A DNA stretch of 64,000 nt from Lachnospiraceae bacterium (GCA_900770345.1 CAAGKF010000111.1:23126-87125), one strand, 5' to 3'; positions 15,801 through 25,483 are shown, counted from the stretch's first letter. Numbers and translations are program-made. Notes: generated by a model not told the origin, from the sequence alone.

Positions 15801-17474
15801 TCACTTTCCATATTCCCGCAGACAGGGATGATAACGCCGGATGATCTCCTCCGCCGTTTTGATGCCATCCATGGCCGCGGAAGTGATGCCCCCCGCATAC
15901 CCGGCTCCCTCACCGCAGGGGAACAGTCCGCAGATGCTGCTTTCCATCCGGCTGTCTCTGGGGATACGCACCGGCGAAGAGGTACGGCTTTCGATGCCGG
16001 CAAACAGCGCATCAGGCCTGTCAAAGCCCTGTATCATATGTCCGAAGCTCTCCATTGCCTCCAAAAGAGAATCCGAAATATATTCCGGCAGCATTTCTCT
16101 CAGATTGGCAAACTCATATTCTCCCCGGAACGCCGGCAGCACCTGCCCAAAGCCGGAAGATACACGGTTTTCTTTGAAATCCCCGTAAAGCTGGACCGGA
16201 ATTTTCCCTCTGCAGAGCTCATACGCTTTTTTCTCCAGCATCCGCTGGAAATAAATACCTGACAGAGGATGGCATTGAGTTTTTTCCTCCTCGTTTCTCC
16301 CTTCATTTTTTAAGCAATGAGAGAAATCCTCAGGCGTCACAGTGACGATCAGAGCGCTGTTTGCGTTCTCTCCTGCCCGGTCATGATAGCTCATGCCATT
16401 AACCGCCAGTTTTCCCGGCTCCGAGGAGGCATTGACCACATAGCCTCCGGGACACATACAAAATGAGTAAACGCCTCTGCCATTTGATACCTGTTTTGTC
16501 AGCTTGTAACTGGCAGGCCCCAGCTCCCTGCACTGCTCCATCCCATATTGGCTCTTATTGATCATGACCTGAGGATGCTGGATCCTGAGGCCCACAGCAA
16601 ATGCCTTGGCTTCCATTGGAATGCCTCTGTCATATAATTTCTCAAAGGTATCCCGGGCGCTGTGCCCCACTGCAAGAACTGCCGCCTGCACAGGAATCCG
16701 CTCACTGTCATTGACCGTCAGAGCCGCAAGTCCTCCATTTTCTATTTCGAAATCTGTAACCTGGCTCAGAAAACGCACCCGGCCGCCCAGCTTCTCTATC
16801 TCCTGACGGATCGATTTCACGATCCTGCTCAGCACATCTGTACCGATATGAGGTTTATTGACATAGCAGATGGATGGATCGGCGCCGAATTCTGTCAGAA
16901 TCCGCAGCACCTCGTGGTTGCGGCCGGAGGAATCCTTCACCAGGGTATTCAGCTTTCCGTCAGAAAAGGTTCCCGCTCCTCCCTCGCCGAACTGAACGTT
17001 GGAGGAAGGGTCCAATTTTCCTTCCCTCCAGAACCGTTCTACCTTTGCGGTCCTGGAATCCACATCCTCTCCCCGTTCCAGAAGCAGAGGCCGGTACCCC
17101 TTCCTTGCCAGCATCAGTCCGCAGAAAAGACCGGCAGGACCGGTCCCTATGATCACGGGAGGATATAAAAGCTCCTCCTGCCCCGGCTCCGGCAGATGAT
17201 ACGGTACTTCTTCACAGAGAGTGATATTCCTGTCCTTCAGCCGCTTCACCAGCTTTTCCTCTTGTCTGGCTCCGGCTTTTCCCTTTCCCTTAAGCGTTAC
17301 ATTCACCACATAGCTGTAGCTGATATCCGGCTTTTTCCTGGCATCCACCGACTGCTTTACTACGGAAACACTTTCAATCTCCTCCTCCGGTATCCGAAGC
17401 ATTCCGGCCGCCTTCTTATAAAGCGCCTTCTCTGTATGTCCCAAAGGCATTTTCAGCTGGCTGATATGTATCAT
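15801..17474 (-). CDS. Uncharacterised FAD-dependent dehydrogenase (COG2509 type)
   Basis: 557 residues. The N-terminal 90 residues form a small conserved domain (LYKKAAGMLRIPEEEI) seen in this family. Then comes the Rossmann dinucleotide motif VIIGTGPAGLFCGLMLARKG (about 109-128) with the ribose-binding LLLERG, and the family blocks NVQFGEGGAGTFSDGKLNT, YVNKPHIGTDVL and PGGYVVNASSE. The substrate is unknown. It overlaps the upstream oxidoreductase gene by four bases, so the two are translated together and may form one redox unit. Confidence 0.88.
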   Translation of the reverse strand: MIHISQLKMPLGHTEKALYKKAAGMLRIPEEEIESVSVVKQSVDARKKPDISYSYVVNVTLKGKGKAGARQEEKLVKRLKDRNITLCEEVPYHLPEPGQEELLYPPVIIGTGPAGLFCGLMLARKGYRPLLLERGEDVDSRTAKVERFWREGKLDPSSNVQFGEGGAGTFSDGKLNTLVKDSSGRNHEVLRILTEFGADPSICYVNKPHIGTDVLSRIVKSIRQEIEKLGGRVRFLSQVTDFEIENGGLAALTVNDSERIPVQAAVLAVGHSARDTFEKLYDRGIPMEAKAFAVGLRIQHPQVMINKSQYGMEQCRELGPASYKLTKQVSNGRGVYSFCMCPGGYVVNASSEPGKLAVNGMSYHDRAGENANSALIVTVTPEDFSHCLKNEGRNEEEKTQCHPLSGIYFQRMLEKKAYELCRGKIPVQLYGDFKENRVSSGFGQVLPAFRGEYEFANLREMLPEYISDSLLEAMESFGHMIQGFDRPDALFAGIESRTSSPVRIPRDSRMESSICGLFPCGEGAGYAGGITSAAMDGIKTAEEIIRRYHPCLREYGK

Positions 17475-18787
17475 CTGCGGTCCCTCTTCCTGTATTTTTC
17501 TCCTGTTTTTCCGGCCTGTTTTTCTTCGCCGTCGAAAGCCTCCGTTTTCCTTCTTTCCGCCCCCGCCGCGCTCCTGCCGGCAACAGCTCCGCTGGACCAG
17601 GCAAACTGCAGATTATAGCCGCCGCAGATCCCGTCCACATCCAGGATCTCTCCCGCAAAATACAGCTGCCTGTGAAGCTTCGATTCCATAGTGGACGGAT
17701 CCACCTGGCTTACATCCACGCCTCCGCAGCACACCTGGGCGCTGGCAAAGGGGTTTACGGACATCACAATCGCCTCATATGACTTCAGCTGGTCCAAAAG
17801 CTTTGCCAGCTGCTTTCCGGACAGATCTCCGGACCTCTGGGAAGGCTTGATGCCGGCCAGCTTAAGAAGAGCCAAAGAAAGCTTCCTGTTAAGCATTCCC
17901 GTAAATAATTCCTCTGCCGGCTTATATTCCAGCATACGAGCACGTTTTTTCAGCTTCATATAGGCTTGCCCTTCTTCCCAGAAAGGCAGAAAATCCACAT
18001 AAACCCGGACCTTTTTTCCTGCATCCAGGGCCACCGCGGCAAAGCGGCTGATCTGAAACACGGGAATCCCCGACAAACCGTAATCCGTCAGCTGCAGCTC
18101 TCCCTGATCCTCCGCCAGAACAATTCCGTCCGCGGCCAGACGCACCTTCGCTTCCGTTCGAATCCCGGCCATCTGCTTATACATTGTCCCCTGGCACCGG
18201 AGCTGAACAAGAGCAGGCAGCGGCTTGACCACAGAATGACCCAGCATTGCAGCCAGCTCATAGCCGCTGCCGTCAGAGCCGGTAGAGGGCGCCGCCTTTG
18301 ACCCTGCCGCCAGGATCAGCGCATCCGCTTCTACCGTTCCCTGATCTGTTGTGATCCGGTAGCCGCCGTTCCTTCTCTCCTCTATTTTTTCTGTTTTGCA
18401 GGAAAGAAGAACCCGGATCCCAAGCCGCTCTATTTCCCAGCGCAGCACGTCAAGAACGGCTGAGGCCTGATCGGAATACGGATAAATATAACCGTTCCTG
18501 TCCTTTGGTTCAATCCCCAGCTTTTCAAAAAATTTCAGTGTTTCCTCCACCGGAAAGCCCGCTATGACCTTCATGGGAAACTCCTTTTCCCCGCAGCGGT
18601 AGCAGGCTGCCTCCATTCTGCGGTTGGTCAGATTGCATCTGCCGTTTCCGGTAGACAGAATCTTCTTTCCCACCCGGTCCATATGCTCGATCACTGTCAC
18701 CTGCGCGCCTGCTCTGGCTCCCATGATGGCTGCCGTTAATCCGGAGGCTCCGCCGCCGATGACTGCTATACGTCTTTCTGTTGTCAT
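17471..18787 (-). CDS. NAD(P)/FAD-dependent oxidoreductase, BaiN/HI0933 family
   Basis: 438 residues. Dinucleotide motif GGGASGLTAAIMGARAG near residue 11, then RVGKKILSTGNGRCNLTN, the family hallmark. A C-terminal GEILDVDGICGGYNLQFAWSSG segment closes the FAD site. One member, BaiN of Clostridium scindens, reduces bile acid intermediates. That activity cannot be assumed here, since most members are uncharacterised. The final 35 residues are charged and specific to this protein. It lies 14 bases after the BofC-like gene. Confidence 0.88.
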   Translation of the reverse strand: MTTERRIAVIGGGASGLTAAIMGARAGAQVTVIEHMDRVGKKILSTGNGRCNLTNRRMEAACYRCGEKEFPMKVIAGFPVEETLKFFEKLGIEPKDRNGYIYPYSDQASAVLDVLRWEIERLGIRVLLSCKTEKIEERRNGGYRITTDQGTVEADALILAAGSKAAPSTGSDGSGYELAAMLGHSVVKPLPALVQLRCQGTMYKQMAGIRTEAKVRLAADGIVLAEDQGELQLTDYGLSGIPVFQISRFAAVALDAGKKVRVYVDFLPFWEEGQAYMKLKKRARMLEYKPAEELFTGMLNRKLSLALLKLAGIKPSQRSGDLSGKQLAKLLDQLKSYEAIVMSVNPFASAQVCCGGVDVSQVDPSTMESKLHRQLYFAGEILDVDGICGGYNLQFAWSSGAVAGRSAAGAERRKTEAFDGEEKQAGKTGEKYRKRDRR

Positions 18788-18801
18788 AACAAACTCCTTA
18801 T

Positions 18802-19200
18802 TCAGCTGGTATAGGATTCCAGATAATGATATACATCCATCATGGTCGGAAACCAGATTCCTTCCATCAGCCTCGCTCTCTCTTTTTCCGGAAAATCCGT
18901 AACCGGAATGTGGGTATAGAGGCAGATCGTATTCCTGTCACTGCAGAAAACCAGCAGAAATCCCGCCTCTGATACCAGATAATATTCTTCCTCCCGTGAA
19001 AGGCTTTCCGCCACCGGCTTCACCATTTCCTGATTCACGGCAGCCTTCTCATCCATATCGTTGACTGTTTCTGTTTCCAGAACCGTATTGGGAACCGGCT
19101 GCACCTGCCGGATGGAATATCGGGTGATCCCATATCCCGCCAGCAGACACACAACAGATGTAAGTAAAAACAATCCTAAGCAGTACCAGATCCGTTTCAT
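18802..19200 (-). CDS. BofC C-terminal-like membrane-anchored protein
   Basis: 132 residues. One N-terminal membrane helix (about 5-25, WYCLGLFLLTSVVCLLAGY) is followed by a polar linker. The C-terminal domain (about 72-132) reads EEEYYLVSEAGFLLVF and TDFPEKERARLMEGIWF, ending HYLESYTS. This layout resembles the C-terminal domain of BofC, an intercompartmental regulator of sigma-K processing. I recall similar proteins in Lachnospiraceae but no experiment. The sporulation neighbours fit. Confidence 0.6.
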   Translation of the reverse strand: MKRIWYCLGLFLLTSVVCLLAGYGITRYSIRQVQPVPNTVLETETVNDMDEKAAVNQEMVKPVAESLSREEEYYLVSEAGFLLVFCSDRNTICLYTHIPVTDFPEKERARLMEGIWFPTMMDVYHYLESYTS

Positions 19201-19279
19201 CCAAAAACCTCCTATCTGATTTTAGTATCTGCTTTCTTTCCTGTTTTAATCACCTGTTCCCCATTTTCTTTCCCGCCTT

Positions 19280-21010
19280 TTACAAAAGCCGGACCTTTTT
19301 CAATATCCGCACCAGCCTGCCGCCCATGGGCATTTCCTTCAGCTCCTTCTCATCCACTGCTCCCAGCTTCACAAGAAGCACGCCGTAAACTGCAACAGCG
19401 GCTGCCACGGACGGAAGAACGATCACTGCCATTCCCAGCCTTCCGCGATGGAGCGTCCAGGGCATGAGAAATTCCACTGCCCGGTAAACGCCGTATGCTG
19501 CCGCCCCCATAAAACAGGAGCAGACCGCCGGCAGCACCATGGTTTTCTTTATCTCCTGACGGTAGCCTGTAGCTTTTGCAATGGTTGCGGCATTTAAAAT
19601 GCACATGATAAAAGCAAAAACAATGTTGGCATATACCACACTGAAAATTCCCAGCTTCAGAACCTTTAAAAGAACCTCCAGCACCGCCACATGGATCACC
19701 AGAGCTACGACGGCATGGCGTATAGGCACATCCATCCTGTTCAGTCCCTGAAGAACCGCATTCGTTACTGTGGACAGAGAGTAAAACACCACTGCCAGTG
19801 CACCTGCCATGGACAGGCGGATCAGCAGGCTGTTATCCTCACTGATAAACAGCAGATTGCATACCGGTCCGGCTAAAACAGTAATCCCCACTGCCGCCGG
19901 TATGGATATGAGCATGGAAAAGCGTACGGAAGCCCCGATCCTCTCCAGGGTCTGCTCTCTGCTTCCGGATGACACTGCCCTGGTAAGGGAGGGAATCAGC
20001 GAGGAAGAAAGAGCGTTGGATACAGCCACCGGGATATTAAACAGCAGCTGGTACTGTCCCAGTGCCCCCCAGAAAACGGCGATCTCCTCCGCCCGGAATC
20101 CCAGCCTGTCCATTCCCTGTCCGAACAGGTAATTGTCTATTACATTGGAGCAGTTGTACACGGCACTGCTGACCACAATAGGAACGACCGTGATCGTAAG
20201 GATATAGATCAGGCGGCCGTAGCTCTCCCTGCGGCCTGCTTCTTCCTCCTGGCAGAAATTGCCGGCGCCTGCTGCCTCCCGTCCCTTTACAGCAGTCAGA
20301 ATAATAAAAAACAGAAGAGCGGTAAGAGCTCCCGCTCCCGTACCTATGGTTCCGCCGGCAGCTCCCAGAGCATGGGAATACTCCTCTGCCCCTTTTGCTG
20401 CATTGATGGAAAGTCCCACATTAAACAGGATACCGGCAGCAACCACACTCACCACAGCATTGATGATCTGCTCCAGTATCTGCGATACCGCTGTAGGCAC
20501 CATAGTGCCCGTTCCCTGGAAATATCCTCTCAGTACGCCCAGATAAGCCATGATCCATATGGTCGGCGCAAGAGTCTTTAAAGCATACCGTGAAAATGGA
20601 GTTTTTATCATTTCCGCAAACAGATCTGCTCCGAACCAGAGCACCGCCGCAGCGATTCCTCCCGTAACGGTGGCATAAAGCAGACCGGCTTTCAGAATCC
20701 GCCGGCAGTTGCCGTACTCCCCTCTTGCGAGCCGGGAGGATATCATCTTGGAAATGGCAATCGGCATACTGTAGGAGGACAAAATTAACAGGATATTATA
20801 CACATTGTAGGCTGATGTATAATATCCGTTTCCCTGTTTCCCTATGATATCATTTAACGGCATACGGTAGAGCATTCCGATGATACGCACCAGAATGCCC
20901 GCCATTGCCAGAATACTTCCCTGGATCACGAAATTGGCCGCCTTACGTCCCTTCACGCCGGTGTCAGCGGCCTTTTTCTGATTTCCTTCTTTTGTTTCCT
21001 TTACATTCAT
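19280..21010 (-). CDS. SpoVB-type polysaccharide/lipid flippase (MOP superfamily)
   Basis: 576 residues with about 14 hydrophobic segments. The first begins after a basic N-terminal tail (IQGSILAMAGILVRIIGMLYR, where the family motif is RIIGMLYRMPL) and leads into NGYYTSAYNVYNILLILSSYSMPIAISK. It belongs to the multidrug/oligosaccharidyl-lipid/polysaccharide exporters, like SpoVB, which moves lipid-linked precursors for the spore cortex. MurJ-like housekeeping flipping is the alternative. A Gly/Ala-rich loop with polar insertion sits near residues 210-260. It is tightly linked to the DUF3048 gene (9 bases). Confidence 0.85.
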   Translation of the reverse strand: MNVKETKEGNQKKAADTGVKGRKAANFVIQGSILAMAGILVRIIGMLYRMPLNDIIGKQGNGYYTSAYNVYNILLILSSYSMPIAISKMISSRLARGEYGNCRRILKAGLLYATVTGGIAAAVLWFGADLFAEMIKTPFSRYALKTLAPTIWIMAYLGVLRGYFQGTGTMVPTAVSQILEQIINAVVSVVAAGILFNVGLSINAAKGAEEYSHALGAAGGTIGTGAGALTALLFFIILTAVKGREAAGAGNFCQEEEAGRRESYGRLIYILTITVVPIVVSSAVYNCSNVIDNYLFGQGMDRLGFRAEEIAVFWGALGQYQLLFNIPVAVSNALSSSLIPSLTRAVSSGSREQTLERIGASVRFSMLISIPAAVGITVLAGPVCNLLFISEDNSLLIRLSMAGALAVVFYSLSTVTNAVLQGLNRMDVPIRHAVVALVIHVAVLEVLLKVLKLGIFSVVYANIVFAFIMCILNAATIAKATGYRQEIKKTMVLPAVCSCFMGAAAYGVYRAVEFLMPWTLHRGRLGMAVIVLPSVAAAVAVYGVLLVKLGAVDEKELKEMPMGGRLVRILKKVRLL

Positions 21011-21019
21011 GCTTCTGCC

Positions 21020-22186
21020 TTATACTCCATCTTTTCCCAAAATTTCCGATCTGGCAAAGTCTTTTGTAGAAATGATGCACACCCAGGTCTGCCCCTGGTT
21101 CAGCACGATCTCCCTGTGATCCTGATCATAATAATGGGTCACGCCGAATTCCCCGTCCTTTTCCCAGGAAATAGGGATCGCTTTGCCGCCGGTGATAAAA
21201 TACCCGCATTCTGAGGTATGTACATTGATATTCAGGTACTCCGTAGTTGCGTAATAACCGGACTGACAATACTGAAAAATCACATTTTTCGCTGTAATGG
21301 GGCCCTCATTTCCTTCATGAATCGCACCATACTGATATCGGTGATAAAGCCCGTCCTTTTCATCGTACACAAAACGCGGCGCATTCATCTGATATCCCGG
21401 ACGCACCTCCGCCGCTTCCAGCATGCCGGGACGGCTGCTCAGATCCACCTCTCTGCCGTCACGCGCGAAAAGATAATGGCCTCTGTAGGAAGAAGCGTAC
21501 TCCTCAGAATACCCCAGCTGTTCGATGGATTTCTGAAGCCGTTCTCCGCTGGTATATGCATTGTGAGGTGACTTTTTGTCGCTGCTCCTGTAATAAGCCA
21601 CATTGCCGATGGCATCCAGACCATTGATATTATCCAGATTGTTCAGGTAGGGTTTGGCAAAGGTGCTTTGGCCGTAATGGGCATAGATCGCGTCAAACTC
21701 CTTTGCAAAATAGGTGTAATAGGTACGGCAGCTCCGGACAGAGCCAATCCTCTCAAGATCATCGTAATCCTCCAGGATAGACATATAACGGTTCATGCCG
21801 CCCTCCGCCGGGGCCTCATAAACTACACCTGCACGGTTAATGCCGTACTGGGGCCTGGCTTCCTTGTCATTGCTCATCATCACCGCTACCGGACGCCGGC
21901 TTCCTTTGTCCGCATCCACCATCTGTCCCGTAAGATAGCTTCGGATCTTTCCGTCAGCCTCCACGCGTTCCTCCGGCAGATAATATTCCTCCGCGACCTC
22001 CGATTCAGGAGCTGTCTCCTTTTCTTCATCTGAACGGATCTCAATCTCCACCGGCGTCGTTGTCTCCGGCGTTTTGGTCTCAGCCTGAGAAGAAGGTGAT
22101 ACACTTACCTGGCTGGAGCAGCCTCCAAGGAATACCGCCGCTGCGGCAGCCATCACATATACGATCCACCTGTGTCCCGCTCTCAT
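21020..22186 (-). CDS. DUF3048 family lipoprotein (YerB-like)
   Basis: 388 residues. A signal peptide with lipobox LGGC (Cys23) is followed by a Ser/Thr/Glu-rich linker (24-75), so it should be anchored outside the membrane. The DUF3048 core follows: RPVAVMMSNDKEARPQYGINRAGVVYEAPAEGG, RIGSVRSCRTYY, AIYAHYGQS and the C-terminal half with GQTWVCI. The family function is unknown. Its neighbours (flippase, ybeY, phoH, yqfD) suggest envelope or sporulation work. It overlaps ybeY by four bases. Confidence 0.9.
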   Translation of the reverse strand: MRAGHRWIVYVMAAAAAVFLGGCSSQVSVSPSSQAETKTPETTTPVEIEIRSDEEKETAPESEVAEEYYLPEERVEADGKIRSYLTGQMVDADKGSRRPVAVMMSNDKEARPQYGINRAGVVYEAPAEGGMNRYMSILEDYDDLERIGSVRSCRTYYTYFAKEFDAIYAHYGQSTFAKPYLNNLDNINGLDAIGNVAYYRSSDKKSPHNAYTSGERLQKSIEQLGYSEEYASSYRGHYLFARDGREVDLSSRPGMLEAAEVRPGYQMNAPRFVYDEKDGLYHRYQYGAIHEGNEGPITAKNVIFQYCQSGYYATTEYLNINVHTSECGYFITGGKAIPISWEKDGEFGVTHYYDQDHREIVLNQGQTWVCIISTKDFARSEILGKDGV

Positions 22187-22680
22187 CTCGTGTACCCCCT
22201 CGTATTCAGTATCTCTCTCTGCCGTTCCTCCATGTTCAGTCGCTCTTCATCCTCCATATGATCATAGCCGCAGAGATGGAGCATGCTGTGAGCCACCAGG
22301 AAGGCCAGCTCTCTGGTCTGAGAATGGCCGTATTTCTCTGCCTGCTCCTCCACCTTGTCCACGGAAATGACGATATCTCCCAGCATCAGCTCCCCTGTCT
22401 CCGGATTGAAATAATCCTCCACCGAATCCTCTACATGGTCAAAATCTGACGGTATTTCGTAATCCACCAGCGGAAAAGACAATACATCCGTTGGGGCATC
22501 AATCTGACGGTACTCTCTGTTGATCGCCCGGATAGACTCATTGTCCGTAAGGATCACATTTACCTCCGCTTCATAAGGACATTTCTCATAGTCCAGCGCT
22601 GCCAGCACAATATCATTGATGATCGTCTCATAAGGCAGCTTCAGCTTCTTCTCTGCTTCGTATTCTATACTGATCGTCAT
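22183..22680 (-). CDS. ybeY: Endoribonuclease YbeY
   Basis: 165 residues. A metal-dependent RNase of rRNA maturation and ribosome quality control. The zinc site HSMLHLCGYDH gives H131, H135 and H141 in the canonical H-x3-H-x5-H order. NREYRQIDAPTDVLSFP and GDIVISV are conserved. GGGAGAGG precedes the ATG. phoH lies immediately upstream, the usual partner order. Confidence 0.97.
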   Translation of the reverse strand: MTISIEYEAEKKLKLPYETIINDIVLAALDYEKCPYEAEVNVILTDNESIRAINREYRQIDAPTDVLSFPLVDYEIPSDFDHVEDSVEDYFNPETGELMLGDIVISVDKVEEQAEKYGHSQTRELAFLVAHSMLHLCGYDHMEDEERLNMEERQREILNTRGYTR

Positions 22681-22769
22681 CCCGTATCCTCTCCCATACC
22701 TGATTTTCTTTTCTGTCTGCGGCTTTTGCTGTCACCAAAAATCCGGCGCACCGCGGTTTTTTTTCTTTC

Positions 22770-23819
22770 TCAGCTTCTGAGTCTCGCCCGGCGAAGCCTG
22801 GGTGAATGACTGTGCTCCTTTACAGGGAATCCTCCGTCCTTAGGAGAATGCTTTCTGCTCTCCGACTTTTTCTCATAGTCATCATAAGCCTGAACAATTT
22901 TCTGTACCAGCGGATGACGCACCACGTCTGAGCTGGTCAGATAGCAAAAACCGATATCATCGATCTTTTTCAACACCTTCAGAGCCGTATCCAGACCTGA
23001 AACCGCTCCGGAAGGAAGATCCTTCTGTGTCTGATCACCGGTAATGATGACCTTAGAGCCGAAACCGATTCTGGTAAGAAACATCTTCATCTGTGCCGGC
23101 GTCGTATTCTGGGCTTCATCAAGAATGATATAGGCGTTATCCAGCGTACGTCCTCTCATATAAGCCAGAGGCGCCACCTCGATCAGACCCTTCTCGGAAT
23201 TGTGCAGATAGCTTTCCGCTCCCATGATCTGGTAAAGAGCATCATAAAGGGGGCGCAGATAAGGATCGATCTTGCTCTGCAGATCGCCGGGAAGAAATCC
23301 CAGCTTTTCTCCCGCTTCGATTGCCGGCCGGGTCAGGATGATCCGGCCCACCTCCCCGTTTTTAAAGGCCTGAATCGCCATAGCCATAGCCAGATAGGTT
23401 TTTCCGGTACCGGCGGGACCGATACCGAAAACGATCATCTTCTTCCGAATAGCATCCACATAGGCCTTCTGCCCCAGAGTCTTGGGCTTTACCGGCTTTC
23501 CCGTTACGGTACGGCAGATAATGTCCTTGTCGATCTCCAGGATCTCTCCGTCCTTTTCCGTAAAGGAAAGAGACAGAGCATAATCTACATTCTGCTCCGT
23601 AATAGAATTCCCCCGCCTGGATAATTCGATCAGGTTGCTGAACACACTTTTTGCCTGACCAATCGTTTTTTCCGGTCCGATGATCTTGATTGCCCCGTCC
23701 CGGGCGATCATAGTCACATGAAGCGTCCGCTCTATTTTCTTAAGATATACATCAAACTGCCCGCAGACATTGCGTTCATGTTCCGCAGGAATATCAATCA
23801 TCGTTTCAATCACACTCAT
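22770..23819 (-). CDS. PhoH family ATPase (PhoL-like)
   Basis: 349 residues. Walker A is FGIGPAGTGKTYLAMAMA (GPAGTGKT at 134-141), Walker B IILDEAQNTTPAQMKMFLTR, and an N-terminal KH-like region covers the first 110 residues. The family are RNA-linked ATPases with a helicase-type fold, paired with YbeY in most bacteria. The last 30 residues are basic and low in complexity. Its ATG overlaps the yqfD stop by four bases. Confidence 0.94.
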   Translation of the reverse strand: MSVIETMIDIPAEHERNVCGQFDVYLKKIERTLHVTMIARDGAIKIIGPEKTIGQAKSVFSNLIELSRRGNSITEQNVDYALSLSFTEKDGEILEIDKDIICRTVTGKPVKPKTLGQKAYVDAIRKKMIVFGIGPAGTGKTYLAMAMAIQAFKNGEVGRIILTRPAIEAGEKLGFLPGDLQSKIDPYLRPLYDALYQIMGAESYLHNSEKGLIEVAPLAYMRGRTLDNAYIILDEAQNTTPAQMKMFLTRIGFGSKVIITGDQTQKDLPSGAVSGLDTALKVLKKIDDIGFCYLTSSDVVRHPLVQKIVQAYDDYEKKSESRKHSPKDGGFPVKEHSHSPRLRRARLRS

Positions 23820-25051
23820 TGTGCTGTTTCTGTCTCCTCTGAATCTGTAGTTGGTTTTTCAGCCGGACGTGTGCTGACAATGGATTCCACCGTCACCAGC
23901 TCCCCGCGTATCCGGCATTGGGATAAACTTGTATCTATTCTATCATTATTTTCAAGAATTTGTACCCCTTTTTCCTCTAATTTTTTAACAAATTGGCGGT
24001 TATAGACTGAGGCCAGCTCCTCCAGCTCTTTTTTTGTATAATTTTTCTCATAAGATACCATTTCTTTTCCTTCTATGATCCCCAAGTAAAAGGGAAGATA
24101 ATAATTCGCAAAAAGCTTCAGCTGATACTCTTCCATGGAGTAATCCCATTGTCTGTTCTCCGGAACCGGAAGAAGCAGCGTAAAAGACCAGGGGCCGGCC
24201 TTCAGATACCAGCCCTTCCTTCTGCGTCCTGTATCCGCCCGCACCTCCCGCACCAGCGGCAGTTTTTTTTCATAGGAGCAGAAGGTCCTGGCAGAAATAT
24301 CCGCGTCGGCCCGGACCAGGGTGCCTCCGATTTCCGTGCCGCTGTCATCCCTGAGAGGCACCCAGCCTTTTACAAGGATTTGCCCTTCCTCCACCTGATC
24401 TCCCACTTTAACGCAGGCGGTACCCTGACGCACTATCATAGAGGTAATGATTCCCTCTTTGACCGCCACAATATCACAGGGCGTTTCATCCTTCAGCGGT
24501 ACCGAGGAAAGAACCTCATTTTCTTTCACGTGGATCAGAAGCCTGGTACCGGAGACCCTGGCCGCAACCCAGGTAATCTCCGGAAAGTTTTCCCGGATCG
24601 CATCCTCAAGCCTGTCACAGTCTACAGCTGATTTTTTCATTCCATAACAGATCTCCTCTGATTCCAGAAAGGTCAGAAGCGTATCATAGGTATACCTGTA
24701 ATTTCCCTCAAACCGGATATCCCATATAAACAGGGACATTATATAGAGGACAGCAAAAAATCCGGCGATCCCGGCAGCAAAATACCACCGTTTTTTATAC
24801 CTGTAAATAAAAAAAGGAAGGCCGAAGCGCTCCAGGATATGCAGCCTCACTTCAGCCTTGCGCACCAGCGGCTGTACACGTCGGTATCCCTCCACTGTCA
24901 TACAGAATCTATAATCCCCGCCGGGACCGCATTTTATGCCCCATATTTCAATCCCGCGGGCGCTGCACAGATTCAGGAAACGCTCCGGAGAATATCCCTT
25001 CAGTTCAAGACGTATGTATCCTTTCCAGTTGTGAAGCAGCCATTCCCTCAA
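23816..25051 (-). CDS. yqfD: Sporulation protein YqfD
   Basis: 411 residues. One membrane segment lies near residues 90-108 (YFAAGIAGFFAVLYIMSLF), with an N-terminal domain (LELKGYSPERFLNLCSARGI) and a large outer domain holding ENFPEITWVAARVSGTRLLIHVKE and GIITSMIVRQGTACVKVGDQVEEGQILVKG. The B. subtilis gene is sigma-E dependent and of unknown function. The start is the TTG at 25049-25051, with GGAGGGG just upstream. It is 19 bases after yqfC. Confidence 0.92.
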   Translation of the reverse strand: MREWLLHNWKGYIRLELKGYSPERFLNLCSARGIEIWGIKCGPGGDYRFCMTVEGYRRVQPLVRKAEVRLHILERFGLPFFIYRYKKRWYFAAGIAGFFAVLYIMSLFIWDIRFEGNYRYTYDTLLTFLESEEICYGMKKSAVDCDRLEDAIRENFPEITWVAARVSGTRLLIHVKENEVLSSVPLKDETPCDIVAVKEGIITSMIVRQGTACVKVGDQVEEGQILVKGWVPLRDDSGTEIGGTLVRADADISARTFCSYEKKLPLVREVRADTGRRRKGWYLKAGPWSFTLLLPVPENRQWDYSMEEYQLKLFANYYLPFYLGIIEGKEMVSYEKNYTKKELEELASVYNRQFVKKLEEKGVQILENNDRIDTSLSQCRIRGELVTVESIVSTRPAEKPTTDSEETETAQ

Positions 25052-25070
25052 GCCCTCCCCTCCTATCTGT

Positions 25071-25340
25071 CTATGTCTGAAATTCCAGCGATGTGATTTG
25101 ACCGGTTATCTTCAATTCTTCCGCCGTGTAATATTCAATGACAAGACCCGTTCCATGGATCAGAAGCCGGCAGTTTTTTGCCTGCAGCTTCACCAGAGTA
25201 TCCGTAAACAGCAGAATGCTCCGATAGTTTTCAATATTCACTTCATACCGGCCTACAAAGCTCACCAGAACATCCCCCAGAAGTACATCCCGGGGCAGGC
25301 CCAGCGCTGAGACGGCAGTCCGCTTCCCATCCCATTCCAT
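25071..25340 (-). CDS. yqfC: YqfC/YabP family sporulation protein
   Basis: 89 residues from the ATG at 25338-25340. A GTG three codons earlier is also open, but GGGAG is spaced better for the ATG. Conserved features are LGLPRDVLLGDVLVSFVGRYEVNIENYRSILLF-type strands, here seen as GDVLVSFVGRYEV then YRSILLFTDTLV, and a final ITGQITSLEF. It resembles YabP, a sheath protein needed for spore coat assembly. It heads the yqfC-yqfD-phoH-ybeY transcript. Confidence 0.9.
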   Translation of the reverse strand: MEWDGKRTAVSALGLPRDVLLGDVLVSFVGRYEVNIENYRSILLFTDTLVKLQAKNCRLLIHGTGLVIEYYTAEELKITGQITSLEFQT

Positions 25341-25373
25341 ACTGTCCACGCTCCCGATACACCGGTTCTTTTT

Positions 25374-25401
25374 ATTATATGCCGGCTTCCGGCCAATATA
25401 A
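25374..25401 (-). promoter_or_regulatory. Sigma-E-like promoter of yqfC
   Basis: On the minus strand TTATATT (25395-25401), a 13-base GC-rich spacer, and CATATAAT (25374-25381). This is close to the mother-cell sigma-E pattern (ATATT, about 14, CATACAAT). yqfC and yqfD are sigma-E genes in B. subtilis. Confidence 0.5.
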
Positions 25402-25483
25402 CCTTCCCTTTTTTATCCTCTTTTCACCTTCTGTCCCTTGCCGGAATACATTATACTGGAATCAATAAATAAGAGAGGTATTT

